A DNA stretch of 64,000 nt from Chryseobacterium tructae. Lineage in GTDB: Bacteria > Bacteroidota > Bacteroidia > Flavobacteriales > Weeksellaceae. Location of the stretch: contig NZ_JAUFQR010000001.1 in the NCBI RefSeq assembly GCF_030409875.1, positions 2,232,001-2,296,000 on the forward strand, read 5' to 3'. Below, piece by piece: positions 1-8,252 of the stretch. The first letter of the stretch is position 1; every line of letters starts with the position of its first letter. A program made the position numbers and the translations under genes. The notes beneath the pieces are model-generated. The model did not search any database. It was not told the origin of the DNA and saw nothing but the letters and a program-made list of their open reading frames with translations.

Positions 1-729
1 CATGCAGAAAAAAATAATGTAAGATTTGGAATCAGTCCATTCGGAATCTGGAAACCAGGATATCCTGCAGGAATTGTAGGTTCTTCTCAGTTTGACGAGC
101 TGTATGCAGATGCCAAATTATGGTTAAACAGAGGTTGGGTAGATTATTTCTCCCCACAATTATATTGGCCCATTGATTCTAAAGGTCAAGGTTTTGAAGC
201 ATTATTAAACTGGTGGGAATCAGAAAATACAATGAAGCGTCACTTATGGCCAGGTTTAAATACAGTGGAGATCAAGACATACGACCGTCCAACAGAAATC
301 AAAAATCAGATTGAAATTTCCAGAAAAATTCTGAAAAATGATGCAGGAGAAATTCACTGGAGTATTGCTGGTCTTACCAAAAATCCGGGAATGCTTCCGG
401 CTCTGAAAAATGGGCCATACAGCGAGAAGGCATTAATTCCTAAATCTCCATGGATCAAAACAACTCCATTGCAGACGCCAACTTTATTCATTTCAGATAA
501 TGGAAGTTTTGCCCAGACAAGATGGAGTACAAAAAATGCTTCAGAAGTTTTTCAGTGGGTACTTTTCTGTCAGTATGACGGAGTATGGCAAACGGAAATC
601 GTACCATTAGATACGCTTTTCAAAGATATTCCTAAATTTAAAAATGGAAAAAAATTAAGTGGAGTAGCGATCAAAGCTATCGACAGATTAGGAAACGAAA
701 GTGACTACATGGCGAAAAAAGTCAAATAA
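1..729 (+). CDS. Family 10 glycosylhydrolase-like protein (GHL10/DUF187), C-terminal part
   Basis: The frame is open from the first base of the window, so the 5' end lies outside; about 242 C-terminal residues are present. The visible part holds F-G-I-S-P-F-G-I-W near residue 10 and S-P-Q-L-Y-W-P-I near residue 57, strand-end motifs of the (beta/alpha)8 barrel in the GHL10 (DUF187/YngK-like) family. The C-terminal ~100 residues look like a beta-sandwich accessory domain. Family members are usually exported lipoproteins thought to act on glycans or peptidoglycan; substrate is unknown. An ATG at 232 is internal and is not the true start. A terminator follows. Confidence 0.8.
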   Translation, partial: HAEKNNVRFGISPFGIWKPGYPAGIVGSSQFDELYADAKLWLNRGWVDYFSPQLYWPIDSKGQGFEALLNWWESENTMKRHLWPGLNTVEIKTYDRPTEIKNQIEISRKILKNDAGEIHWSIAGLTKNPGMLPALKNGPYSEKALIPKSPWIKTTPLQTPTLFISDNGSFAQTRWSTKNASEVFQWVLFCQYDGVWQTEIVPLDTLFKDIPKFKNGKKLSGVAIKAIDRLGNESDYMAKKVK

Positions 730-783
730 GAAGATACTGAGGATGATATTGGATTCAATATTGTTAAAGTTTATATACATAAT

Positions 784-817
784 AAAAAGGGTTCAGCTTC
801 AAGTTGAGCCCTTTTTT
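784..817 (+). terminator. Rho-independent terminator after the glycosylhydrolase gene
   Basis: Stem AGGGTTCA / TGAGCCCT with one G-T wobble around an 8-base loop, followed by a T run. It lies 55 bases after the stop codon. Confidence 0.8.
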
Positions 818-1071
818 GTATGATAAGAGGTCGTAGGAAATGAAAACCAAATTTCCATTCACTTTATCATTCTGTAAGAATCTAAAGACATCATGAAATA
901 AAAAATCAAATGTAAATCATGCTGTTTTATTTTAGAATAACTATAAATTATCGCTTTAAAGCATTGAAAGCCAATATTTTGTAAACTAAATGTTCCATTT
1001 TTGTGTAAAACAAAAACCTTCGCGGAATCATTTTTGCATGAATACTCTCATAATCACCAAAATATAACATT
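818..1071. other. Intergenic region before ferritin
   Basis: AT-rich, with no ORF that has a recognisable product. It must hold the ferritin promoter, but no perfect TAnnTTTG element stands out. The A-rich stretch before the ATG at 1072 has no Shine-Dalgarno sequence. Confidence 0.5.
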
Positions 1072-1623
1072 ATGAATACTAACCGACTTTCCGCCAATGT
1101 GGAAAAAGCACTTAGCGATCAGATGAACAAGGAAATTCATGCATCACACATTTTTCTATCGTATGGAATTTGGGCCGATGACAAAGGCTATCAGGGAATT
1201 GCTAATTTTCTTTACCGTCATGCGCAGGAAGAAAGAAACCATTCCATCAAATTCATGGAGTACATTTTAAATAGAGGGGGAAAACCCAAGGTAACTGCCA
1301 TCCCGGCACCTCCAGCCGATCCTAAAACACTTACAGCTTGCTTCGAAGGCGTTTTCAAACATGAAGTTGACAATACAACTGCTATCTACAAAATTGTAGA
1401 TCTTTCCATGGCTGAAAAAGACTGGGCCACATGGAATTTTATGCAATGGTTTGTACAGGAACAAATCGAAGAAGAAACATTAGCTCAAAACCTGATCGAT
1501 AAATTAAAAATTGCAGGTGGTGACAGAGCCACAGATGAGTCTTTATTTACTTTAGATAAAACTTTACAGGAAGCACCGAATGACGTACCATTAGCTCAGA
1601 ATGCTACAGGAAATAATCCATAA
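1072..1623 (+). CDS. ftnA: Ferritin (non-haem, FtnA type)
   Basis: 183 residues, slightly longer than the usual 165-175 because of a C-terminal tail. Offset by four from E. coli FtnA, all ferroxidase-centre residues are present: Glu21, Glu54, His57, Glu98, Glu130, Gln131 and Glu134. The protein should form a 24-subunit cytoplasmic shell that oxidises Fe(II) and stores it as a ferric mineral. It stands alone between two terminators, so it is probably monocistronic. The tail after residue ~165 is rich in Ala, Asn and Pro and is not part of the four-helix bundle. Confidence 0.95.
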   Translation: MNTNRLSANVEKALSDQMNKEIHASHIFLSYGIWADDKGYQGIANFLYRHAQEERNHSIKFMEYILNRGGKPKVTAIPAPPADPKTLTACFEGVFKHEVDNTTAIYKIVDLSMAEKDWATWNFMQWFVQEQIEEETLAQNLIDKLKIAGGDRATDESLFTLDKTLQEAPNDVPLAQNATGNNP

Positions 1624-1650
1624 AGTCATTGGTGAAGCAAAAACTGCTTG

Positions 1651-1684
1651 AAAATCTGTCAGAACGCTGACAGATTTTTTTTAT
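1651..1684 (+). terminator. Terminator after ferritin
   Basis: Perfect stem AAAATCTGTCAG / CTGACAGATTTT with loop AACG and a T-rich tail. Confidence 0.92.
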
Positions 1685-1707
1685 TATGAAACTCCCTTAA
1701 AATTCAC

Positions 1708-1715
1708 TATCTTTG
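1708..1715 (+). promoter_or_regulatory. Promoter -7 element for ychF
   Basis: TATCTTTG matches the flavobacterial -7 consensus TAnnTTTG exactly. It lies about 95 bases before the ychF ATG and just after the ferritin terminator. No clear TTG -33 element at the right distance. Confidence 0.6.
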
Positions 1716-1810
1716 CACGCTGAAAGTTCAGGAATCAACAATAAGGGGAAAATATTGAACCTTACACTTTGAACTTCCAACTTTAAACCTTAAACTTTGA
1801 ATTTTACAAT

Positions 1811-2902
1811 ATGAAATGTGGAATCGTAGGCTTACCGAATGTAGGTAAATCAACTCTTTTTAACTGCCTGAGCAACGCAAAAGCTCAATCAGCAAACTAT
1901 CCTTTCTGTACGATTGAACCAAACCTGGGAACAGTTTCTGTACCGGATCAGAGATTATTTGAATTGGAGAAAATCGTAAAGCCTGAGAGAGTTTTACCCG
2001 CTGTAGTTGAAATCGTTGATATTGCAGGTCTTGTAAAAGGTGCCAGTAAAGGAGAAGGATTGGGGAACCAGTTCTTAGCAAATATCCGTGAATGTGAGGC
2101 GATCATCCACGTTTTAAGATGTTTTGATAATGGAAATATCATTCACGTAGAAGGTTCGGTAGATCCGTTAAGAGATAAAGAAATTATTGATATTGAACTT
2201 CAATTGAAAGACCTTGAAACAGTAGGAAAAGCAGTTGAAAAAGCTAAAAAATTCATCAAATCTGGTAAGAAAGAAGATATTCTGGTGTACGAAACACTTC
2301 AGAATTTGCAAAAATTCCTTGAAGATGGGAAAAATGCAAGAGAATTTGCAGTTAATGATGTGACAGCTTCTATCATTAATGAAGTTCAGCTTTTAACAAA
2401 TAAGCCGGTGCTTTACGTTTGTAACGTAGATGAAAATTCTATCAAAAACGGAAACGATTGGATTGCTAAGATCGAAGAAATGGCTAAAAATGAAGGAGCG
2501 GAAGTTGTTGTACTTGCTGCTCAGATTGAAGCTGACATCAACGAGCTAGAAACTTTTGAAGAAAGAGAAATTTTCCTTGATGAACTAGGTCTTACAGAGC
2601 CAGGAGTAAACCGTTTGATCAGAAAAGCTTACGATCTTTTAAAACTTCAGACGTATTTCACTGCCGGAGTAAAAGAAGTACGAGCTTGGACTATCGGACA
2701 AGGATGGACGGCTCCTCAGGCTGCTGGAGTAATCCACACAGACTTTGAAAAAGGATTTATCCGTGCAGAAGTAATCAAGTATAATGATTATATGACTTAC
2801 GGTTCAGAAGTAAAAGTGAAAGAAGCCGGAAAACTTTCTGTAGAAGGTAAAGAATATATAGTTCAGGATGGTGACATCATGCACTTTAGATTCAACGTAT
2901 AA
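1811..2902 (+). CDS. ychF: Redox-responsive ATPase YchF (Obg-like, OLA1 family)
   Basis: 363 residues, the normal family length. P-loop G-L-P-N-V-G-K-S-T at residues 7-15; switch region D-I-A-G-L-V-K-G-A at about 70-78; the usual NKxD is replaced by N-V-D-E, the change that gives YchF proteins ATP rather than GTP preference. The C-terminal TGS domain is complete, ending F-R-F-N-V. Universally conserved; associates with ribosomes and is linked to translation and stress responses. Its own TATCTTTG promoter lies upstream and a terminator sits directly downstream, so it is a single-gene unit. Confidence 0.96.
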   Translation: MKCGIVGLPNVGKSTLFNCLSNAKAQSANYPFCTIEPNLGTVSVPDQRLFELEKIVKPERVLPAVVEIVDIAGLVKGASKGEGLGNQFLANIRECEAIIHVLRCFDNGNIIHVEGSVDPLRDKEIIDIELQLKDLETVGKAVEKAKKFIKSGKKEDILVYETLQNLQKFLEDGKNAREFAVNDVTASIINEVQLLTNKPVLYVCNVDENSIKNGNDWIAKIEEMAKNEGAEVVVLAAQIEADINELETFEEREIFLDELGLTEPGVNRLIRKAYDLLKLQTYFTAGVKEVRAWTIGQGWTAPQAAGVIHTDFEKGFIRAEVIKYNDYMTYGSEVKVKEAGKLSVEGKEYIVQDGDIMHFRFNV

Positions 2903-2930
2903 AAAGAAAAAATATTAAAGTTAGTTTATA

Positions 2931-2962
2931 AAAAAGCGTTTCCATGTATTTGGGAGCGTTTT
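2931..2962 (+). terminator. Terminator after ychF
   Basis: AAAAAGCGTTTCCA pairs over 14 positions (three G-T wobbles) with TGGGAGCGTTTTTT around loop TGTATT. It covers the first in-frame ATG (2944) of the next reading frame, so that ATG is an unlikely start for the following gene. Confidence 0.75.
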
Positions 2963-2970
2963 TTGCATTG

Positions 2971-4065
2971 ATGAGTAAAATTATATCCATGAAGGCCTCT
3001 TATTTTGTCATCCCAGTTTTCTTTTTTTCATGTTCAAAATCTATTGAAGATAAGTGTTTCGTTGAAAAGATGAATACTGAAGATATTGTGATACTGAATG
3101 AAGATCCTCAGTCTTATACCCTAAAACAAATTCTTTCAGAAAAACCCAAATACCTTGAAATTATCAATCTTACAGCATATCGGGATTTTAAAACAGACAG
3201 AACAGAATATCTTTTACAAGCAATGGATTCCGGAAAAGAAGGCGAGACAAGAGAAAATAACTTTATACTATTTGATGAAAAATTTTCTAATCAATTTGTA
3301 TGTTTTGCTAAACAACAAGTTGGAAATATCTTATATGGAGTAGGAGTTAACAAGCTTGGATACTGGTTGTTAAAAGTTGAAAATAATAAACCCTCTGCTT
3401 ATTTTTTCGGATTAAGTCCTAACCAGTATTATTTTAATAAAACTCAGCAGGACCTATTTGTTCAGGGTGACTATCTCCAGATTAAAGGAAGCCTTGTGAG
3501 TCCTGTACAATCTAATGAGAGTGATAAGAATAAGGATTATTCAGTAATTGAAGATGGCAAATTGTTTACAATTAAATTAACAGATCTGATGCGGGATTCT
3601 GATAATGATGGCTATAATGATATATTTGAGAATAGTTTTGGGCTAAATCCCCATCAGGAAGATACAGACAGGGACGGAATCAATGATTTTGAGGATATGA
3701 ATCCTATGTTTAAATCATCAAAGGATAAATTTACCCTTCTTTATGAATCATTGTTGCCTAATGCTTCCATAGACTCTGAAAAAAAGAACTATGAATTTCA
3801 GGTGTATAGAAGCGATTGTGACTATTTCCATCAGATTAATCCAGTACAGAAAGTATTATTTGTACCTGAGGATAAAAAAGAGCAGACTTATTATACCAAG
3901 GTGTCTGATATTATCGAAGAAATGATCTCTCCAATACAAAAGAATGAGAAGAATCCAGCCCGTTTTTATATATATAAAGTAGGAAGCTATTTTAAAAATG
4001 ATTATGCTGCAGATTATGAAAATGGGAAATGGGTACTTAAAGTGGTGGGTGGATATATTATTTAA
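2971..4065 (+). CDS. Lipoprotein with thrombospondin type 3-like calcium repeats (paralog 1)
   Basis: I do not recognise a named family. Starting at 2971 (or 2989), the protein has a short hydrophobic signal ending F-F-F-S-C-S, a lipobox, so it is probably an outer-membrane lipoprotein. The middle holds two Asp-rich calcium loops, D-S-D-N-D-G-Y-N-D and D-T-D-R-D-G-I-N-D, as in thrombospondin type 3 repeats. The rest is an unknown beta-rich domain. The earlier ATG at 2944 lies inside the ychF terminator hairpin and would put extra residues before the signal, so I prefer 2971. The next gene is its paralog along the full length. Function unknown. Confidence 0.8.
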   Translation: MSKIISMKASYFVIPVFFFSCSKSIEDKCFVEKMNTEDIVILNEDPQSYTLKQILSEKPKYLEIINLTAYRDFKTDRTEYLLQAMDSGKEGETRENNFILFDEKFSNQFVCFAKQQVGNILYGVGVNKLGYWLLKVENNKPSAYFFGLSPNQYYFNKTQQDLFVQGDYLQIKGSLVSPVQSNESDKNKDYSVIEDGKLFTIKLTDLMRDSDNDGYNDIFENSFGLNPHQEDTDRDGINDFEDMNPMFKSSKDKFTLLYESLLPNASIDSEKKNYEFQVYRSDCDYFHQINPVQKVLFVPEDKKEQTYYTKVSDIIEEMISPIQKNEKNPARFYIYKVGSYFKNDYAADYENGKWVLKVVGGYII

Positions 4066-4175
4066 AAGATTGTGAAATTTTATTCATGAAAAATAAAGAA
4101 TTGAGTAAGATATATAATAATGAAAGAGAGCTTGCAAAAGCATTTTTATGTAAATTTGGCAGCATTTTTTAATGA

Positions 4176-5270
4176 ATGCCCGTAACTATGAACATCTTAT
4201 ATTTTGCAATTCCTGTTTTCCTTTTTTCGTGCTCGAAGCCTGTAAAAGATAATTGCTTTACAGATAAAAGCCCTCAGCTTTACAATAAGGATGAAGACTC
4301 CCAATTAAAATTTACTGTACAACAGATTCTTAAGGATAAACCCAGCTATCTTCAAATGGAAAGCCTTCCCAATTATAGAGACTTTAAGAAAGACAGTACA
4401 GAATATAATGATCTTAATCCCGAATATGTAGAACGTAGGGTAAAATTGATAAAAGATGGTGATCTTTTTAACGAAAAGTTCGGAGATTTTAGCTTATACG
4501 TCGCCACACAGCAGATTGGAAATACTTTTTATACTCTTGCCGAAAACTCTTTGGGATATTGGTTGTTGAAGATTGAAAATGGTAAACGCTCTGCTTACTT
4601 TTTAGGAATGAGCAGAGATCAATATTATTTTAATAGAATTCAGCAGAGGCCTGTTATTGATGGAGAATATGTTCAGGCAGAAGGGAGCTTGGGGAATCGC
4701 ATTGAATCTGAAAAGTCTCGTATTAAAAAAGGTTTTTCAGCTCTTGAAGATGGGAAGTTATTTAGAATCAAGCTTAAAGATATTGAACAGGATTCGGATC
4801 AGGATGGATATAATGATATTTTTGAGAAAAGCTTTGGTCTGAATCCGTATAATAAAGATACAGATGGAGACGGGATCAATGATTCTGATGATATGAATCC
4901 TATGTATACATCTGAAAACAATAAATGGAGTGAGTTCTATAATCATGCAATGATATTTGAAGGGCCTTCTACGATGTCGGAATATGGAAAAGAATACTTG
5001 AAGTATACCTTTAGTTTCTTTAAGGGAGATTGTGATTATTTGCATCAGATGAGTCCAAGCTTCAGGGTTTTATTTATACCGGAAGACAAGAATAAGCAGA
5101 CAGCTTATATGAGAACGGCGAATCTAAAAGTTACCTATTTCAGCAAGTTATTTCAGGATAAGAAGAATCCGGAAACATTTTCTTTATCTACACAGAAGCA
5201 AAAGAGGCAGGATTTATTATATTCTTTAGAATACAAACAAGGAAAATGGCAAGTAAGTCAGGATTACTAA
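4176..5270 (+). CDS. Lipoprotein with thrombospondin type 3-like calcium repeats (paralog 2)
   Basis: A full-length paralog of the gene just upstream, 364 residues (or 360 from the ATG at 4188). It has the same lipobox (L-F-S-C-S), the same N-terminal domain (for example L-G-Y-W-L-L-K and Q-Y-Y-F-N), and the same calcium loops D-S-D-Q-D-G-Y-N-D and D-T-D-G-D-G-I-N-D. The pair arose by tandem duplication that also copied the region holding the ychF terminator (see findings). Likely surface exposed; function unknown. Confidence 0.8.
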   Translation: MPVTMNILYFAIPVFLFSCSKPVKDNCFTDKSPQLYNKDEDSQLKFTVQQILKDKPSYLQMESLPNYRDFKKDSTEYNDLNPEYVERRVKLIKDGDLFNEKFGDFSLYVATQQIGNTFYTLAENSLGYWLLKIENGKRSAYFLGMSRDQYYFNRIQQRPVIDGEYVQAEGSLGNRIESEKSRIKKGFSALEDGKLFRIKLKDIEQDSDQDGYNDIFEKSFGLNPYNKDTDGDGINDSDDMNPMYTSENNKWSEFYNHAMIFEGPSTMSEYGKEYLKYTFSFFKGDCDYLHQMSPSFRVLFIPEDKNKQTAYMRTANLKVTYFSKLFQDKKNPETFSLSTQKQKRQDLLYSLEYKQGKWQVSQDY

Positions 5271-5304
5271 GTCTTTTTTCTTCTGAATATACTTTGTCTG
5301 TTTT

Positions 5305-5337
5305 CTAAAAAAGCACTTTCAAATGAATGAAAGTGCT
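5305..5337 (-). terminator. Terminator of the first small-peptide cluster
   Basis: On the minus strand GCACTTTC / GAAAGTGC with loop ATTCATTT is followed by a T run. It lies just after the leftmost minus-strand peptide gene. The plus-strand side lacks a T run, so it serves the minus strand. Confidence 0.8.
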
Positions 5338-5371
5338 CAAATTATAAAAATAACATATAAGGTATATGTGT

Positions 5372-5542
5372 TTAGTCTAGTGGCGGATCCAGTATGGTTC
5401 TACACTTTCTTTCGAAGCAGCTTAGACCAACAGTTGTACATAAGCCTGTTGCTGGATCAAGGCATCTCAATAGCCCGCCAATGATTGATTTCAATTCTTT
5501 TTTGTTCAGTCTTTTTCCGTTGATTACATTTTATTTTTCCAT
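5372..5542 (-). pseudogene. Cys-rich double-glycine-leader peptide, interrupted by an in-frame stop
   Basis: Reading leftwards from the ATG at 5542, codon 4 is TAA. Past it the frame continues as a clear member of the local family: leader G-K-R-L-N-K-K-E-L-K-S-I-I-G-G, then a core with four cysteines in C-x7-C-x6-C-x4-C spacing and the tail I-L-D-P-P-L-D. Length without the stop would be 56 residues. No other ATG is in frame after the stop, so translation would need a non-AUG start. It is either a recently dead copy or a base-call error. Its closest relative is the neighbour at 5573-5728, which shares the C-L-D-P motif and the D-P-P-x-D tail. Confidence 0.7.
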
Positions 5543-5572
5543 GATTTTTTATTTCAAAAATGGATCATCTTA

Positions 5573-5728
5573 TTAATCAAAGGGAGGCTCAAGGACATAT
5601 CTGCACTCTCTTTCAGCACATCTTATTCCGGTATCGATGCAGCGTCTCGTTTCAGGATCAAGACACATTTGTAATCCACCTTTAATGGATTTTAGCTCTT
5701 TCTTGTTTAGGTTTTTTGCGTTTTTCAT
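5573..5728 (-). CDS. Cys-rich double-glycine-leader (bacteriocin-like) peptide
   Basis: 51 residues, starting M-K-N-A-K-N-L-N-K-K-E-L-K-S-I-K-G-G. The leader ends in Gly-Gly, the cleavage signal of peptidase-containing ABC exporters. The core has four cysteines, C-x7-C-x6-C-x4-C, and ends E-P-P-F-D. The conserved leader and the other family members nearby show that this short frame is real. Established: GG leaders are typical of class II bacteriocins and related secreted peptides. Inferred: secreted, possibly disulfide-bonded. No exporter or modifying enzyme is in the window. Confidence 0.8.
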   Translation of the reverse strand: MKNAKNLNKKELKSIKGGLQMCLDPETRRCIDTGIRCAERECRYVLEPPFD

Positions 5729-5752
5729 AGCACTATATTTTGAGATTGATGA

Positions 5753-5941
5753 TTATTCTATCGGAATTGGTCCTGGTCTGCATTCTTTTTGAGCACAAGA
5801 TGGTGAAATAATAGTACAGCCATAAGGATCAGATGAAGGTTCACATGGCTGAACCGGGCACAATACTGGTTGTATACAATTAAGTAATCCACCTTTAATG
5901 GTCTTTAATTCTCTTTTGTTTAATTTTTTTGCATTTTTCAT
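5753..5941 (-). CDS. Cys-rich double-glycine-leader peptide (six-Cys type)
   Basis: 62 residues. Leader M-K-N-A-K-K-L-N-K-R-E-L-K-T-I-K-G-G, then a core with six cysteines that ends in the family signature C-x6-C-x4-C (C-T-I-I-S-P-S-C-A-Q-K-E-C-R-P). The long core differs from its left neighbour by an inserted Pro/Glu-rich section with two extra cysteines. It starts 25 bases before the next copy, so the cluster is probably one transcript. Probably an exported, disulfide-stabilised peptide; activity unknown. Confidence 0.82.
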   Translation of the reverse strand: MKNAKKLNKRELKTIKGGLLNCIQPVLCPVQPCEPSSDPYGCTIISPSCAQKECRPGPIPIE

Positions 5942-6055
5942 AGTATTGATTTTTTATAGTAAAGTTTAATAAGAATGTTTTTTCTTCCTGGACACAGAAC
6001 GCAGAATCAGTCGCACGGCGAGAGCTGCTGGATTCGTATGGGAGGTAGATGATTG

Positions 6056-6247
6056 CTAAGGTCTGCAAATTTTTTGCCCACAGCGAGGATGAATCATTGT
6101 ACATCCGTTAGCATCTGCATGAGATTCACATGTTCCGGGATATGGCTCACAAGGTTCAGGAACCATACAGTTGTACATCCCTCCTGTAATAGATTTTAGT
6201 TCTTTTTTGTTTAGTTTTTTGCCGCTGGATAGGATTTGATTTTTCAT
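6056..6247 (-). CDS. Cys-rich double-glycine-leader peptide (six-Cys type)
   Basis: 63 residues from the ATG at 6247; a longer open frame reaches 6358, but the leader M-K-N-Q-I-L-S-S-G-K-K-L-N-K-K-E-L-K fixes the start here. The leader ends I-T-G-G. Six cysteines, with the terminal signature C-T-M-I-H-P-R-C-G-Q-K-I-C-R-P. Being the promoter-proximal gene of this cluster, it has the same upstream sequence, ACTAACTCAcTAAAAATCA, as the first gene of the second cluster (8887). Product probably secreted through a GG-peptidase exporter encoded elsewhere. Confidence 0.84.
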   Translation of the reverse strand: MKNQILSSGKKLNKKELKSITGGMYNCMVPEPCEPYPGTCESHADANGCTMIHPRCGQKICRP

Positions 6248-6251
6248 TGGT

Positions 6252-6290
6252 TTGATTTTTAGTGAGTTAGTAAATACTAAAGTAGTGAAA
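6252..6290 (-). promoter_or_regulatory. Conserved leader and promoter of small-peptide cluster 1
   Basis: On the minus strand TACTTTAG (one base off TAnnTTTG) is followed by ACTAACTCACTAAAAATCAA and the ATG. The same arrangement with the same spacing occurs upstream of the second cluster, which supports shared regulation. Confidence 0.5.
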
Positions 6291-6363
6291 ATAATAATAT
6301 GTATATCACTTGGTGTAGAAAAAAATGATATAAGTATTTTATGCTGATTAAAAATCAACTTTG

Positions 6364-6371
6364 TATCTTTG
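6364..6371 (+). promoter_or_regulatory. Promoter -7 element for the AraC regulator
   Basis: TATCTTTG is an exact TAnnTTTG match, 20 bases before the ATG at 6392, so the 5' untranslated region would be only about 14 bases. Confidence 0.65.
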
Positions 6372-6391
6372 AATTTTACAAATAATTAGGG

Positions 6392-7330
6392 ATGGAAAAA
6401 ATAGTCCACGCTTCATTGGAAGATTTTTATAGAGAAATGACTGCCAAGCTAGGCAAGAACCTGGAAGATATTTTTCCTAAAGGTCTTCATAAAGACCTTG
6501 GACACTTTAATGTGTTTGATATCGCACAAACTCTTGAAAGGGTAAAAACCACCTCTGAAATGCCTTATAATCGACGAAAGTATTATAAGATCAGCCTTAT
6601 CAGAGGAAAGAACAGAGCAGAATACGCAGATAAAACGATTTCAATAGAAAAAAATGCACTTTTGTTTGCTACTCCCAAGGTTCCTTATCATTGGGTGCCT
6701 GAAGATACCAATCAGTCCGGAAGTTTTTGCGTCTTTACAGAAGACTTTTTTATTAAAGATGCATCATACAACAATTTGGAAAGCCTGCCTATTTTTCAGC
6801 CAGGTGCTATTCCTATATTCGAAATTGAGGATGAACAGGCAGATGAAATAGAATTTCTTTTTAAGAAAATTAAAAAGGAAATTGATTCAGATTATATATT
6901 TAAATATGATCTGATCAGGAATTATGTATCGGAATTGATTCACTATGGACAAAAGCTACAGCCTGCAACAAAAATCTCAATGACAAAAGATGCCTCCATG
7001 AGAGTTGTATCTTTATTTATAGAGTTACTCGAAAGACAGTTTCCTATTGAATCCAGGGAACAGAGACTGCAACTGAAAACAGCGAACGATTTTGCAGAAA
7101 GGCTATCGGTACACGTTAATTATCTCAACAAAAGATTAAAAGAAAATACGGGAAAAACTACCACAGAATTTATCAGTGACCGTATTGCTCAGGAAGCAAA
7201 GATCCTTTTAAGGCAAACGCAATGGACTGTTTCAGAAATATCCTATGCATTGGGCTTTGAAGAAATAGCTCATTTTTCAAACTTTTTCAAAAGAAAAACA
7301 GCATTTACTCCTTTAGAATTTCGCTCATGA
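6392..7330 (+). CDS. AraC family transcriptional regulator
   Basis: 312 residues. The N-terminal ~190 residues form a cupin-like sensor domain. The C-terminal ~100 residues are an AraC-type double helix-turn-helix: the first helices around R-L-S-V-H-V-N-Y-L-N-K-R-L-K, the second around W-T-V-S-E-I-S-Y-A-L-G-F, ending F-S-N-F-F-K-R-K-T-A-F-T-P. It has its own TATCTTTG promoter and sits 87 bases before an SDR oxidoreductase on the same strand. In flavobacteria such pairs often form a regulator-target unit, so it probably controls the SDR. It may also act on the divergent peptide cluster; that is only inference from position. Confidence 0.92.
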   Translation: MEKIVHASLEDFYREMTAKLGKNLEDIFPKGLHKDLGHFNVFDIAQTLERVKTTSEMPYNRRKYYKISLIRGKNRAEYADKTISIEKNALLFATPKVPYHWVPEDTNQSGSFCVFTEDFFIKDASYNNLESLPIFQPGAIPIFEIEDEQADEIEFLFKKIKKEIDSDYIFKYDLIRNYVSELIHYGQKLQPATKISMTKDASMRVVSLFIELLERQFPIESREQRLQLKTANDFAERLSVHVNYLNKRLKENTGKTTTEFISDRIAQEAKILLRQTQWTVSEISYALGFEEIAHFSNFFKRKTAFTPLEFRS

Positions 7331-7417
7331 TTTGAATTTTGCAAATTTTGGATTGATTCAGGTAAATGTTTTCTATTGTAAATAGGCCAACTTTGTAGTA
7401 TTAAAATAACAAAAAAT

Positions 7418-8182
7418 ATGGAAGCAAAGACAAAAATTGCATTGGTAACGGGAGGGAGTAGAGGTTTAGGAAAAAATTCAGCTCTCAAAATCGCTCAAAA
7501 AGGACTTGATGTTATCATTACTTATAGAAGCAATAAAGAAGAAGCTGATCAAGTTGTTAACGAAATAAAAACTTTAGGCCAAAATGCAGTGGCGTTTCAA
7601 TTGGATACCAAAGACCGTAAAAGCTTTGACGGGTTTGTGAAAAATGTAACAGAACATTTAGAGGAAGCCACTGGAAATCCACATATCGATTATCTTATTA
7701 ATAATGCCGGAACAGCATTATATTCACCCATTACTGAAGTGACAGAAGAGCAGATGGATGATATGGTAGATATTCATTTTAAAGGAGTATTTTTCCTCAC
7801 TCAAAAACTATTGCCTTTTATCAATGATGGTGGTGGGATTATTAATATTTCATCAGGATTGGCAAGATTTGCAACACCGGGGTCTTCCGTTTACGGATCA
7901 ATAAAGGCTGGGGTAGAAATGCTTACCAAATACATGGCCAAGGAATTGGGAGCAAGAAAAATAAAAGCTAATGTAATCGCTCCTGGTGCTATTGAAACCG
8001 ATTTTGGAGGTGGAAGAGTAAGGGATAATAAAGAGATCAATGATATGGTAGCCGGGTCTACAGCTCTAGGCAGAGTAGGGCTTCCTGATGATATTGGTGG
8101 CGTTGTTGCTTTTCTATGTACAGAAGATGCCGGATGGATTAATGGACAAAGAATTGAAGCTTCAGGGGGAATGTTTCTATAA
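7418..8182 (+). CDS. SDR family NAD(P)-dependent oxidoreductase
   Basis: 254 residues, classical short-chain dehydrogenase length. Cofactor motif T-G-G-S-R-G-L-G at residues 11-18, N-N-A-G near 90, catalytic Ser in I-S-S-G-L and Y-G-S-I-K (Y-x-x-x-K) near 158. An Arg after the second glycine-loop residue suggests NADPH use. The last residues, W-I-N-G-Q-R-I-E-A-S-G-G, are typical of FabG-like members. Substrate unknown. It follows the AraC regulator and is closed by a bidirectional terminator. Confidence 0.92.
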   Translation: MEAKTKIALVTGGSRGLGKNSALKIAQKGLDVIITYRSNKEEADQVVNEIKTLGQNAVAFQLDTKDRKSFDGFVKNVTEHLEEATGNPHIDYLINNAGTALYSPITEVTEEQMDDMVDIHFKGVFFLTQKLLPFINDGGGIINISSGLARFATPGSSVYGSIKAGVEMLTKYMAKELGARKIKANVIAPGAIETDFGGGRVRDNKEINDMVAGSTALGRVGLPDDIGGVVAFLCTEDAGWINGQRIEASGGMFL

Positions 8183-8215
8183 AATAATCAAGAGAAATAT
8201 TTTTATCAAAAAAAC

Positions 8216-8247
8216 AAAAGAACCAACTGTATCAGGTTGGTTCTTTT
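8216..8247. terminator. Bidirectional terminator between SDR and peptide cluster 2
   Basis: AAAAGAACCAAC / GTTGGTTCTTTT with a short loop, A run on one side and T run on the other. It separates two convergent units. Confidence 0.88.
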
Positions 8248-8252
8248 TATTA

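Noticed and set aside
2944..2970. Upstream ATG of the first calcium-repeat lipoprotein
   Set aside because: It lies inside the ychF terminator hairpin and would extend the signal peptide by an untypical stretch.
5394..5576. Plus-strand 60-residue frame opposite the broken peptide gene
   Set aside because: Shadow of the minus-strand peptide; no leader or domain of its own.
5895..6104. Minus-strand frame overlapping two peptide genes
   Set aside because: It overlaps the C-terminus of the 6056 peptide and the leader of the 5753 peptide in another frame and lacks the family leader.
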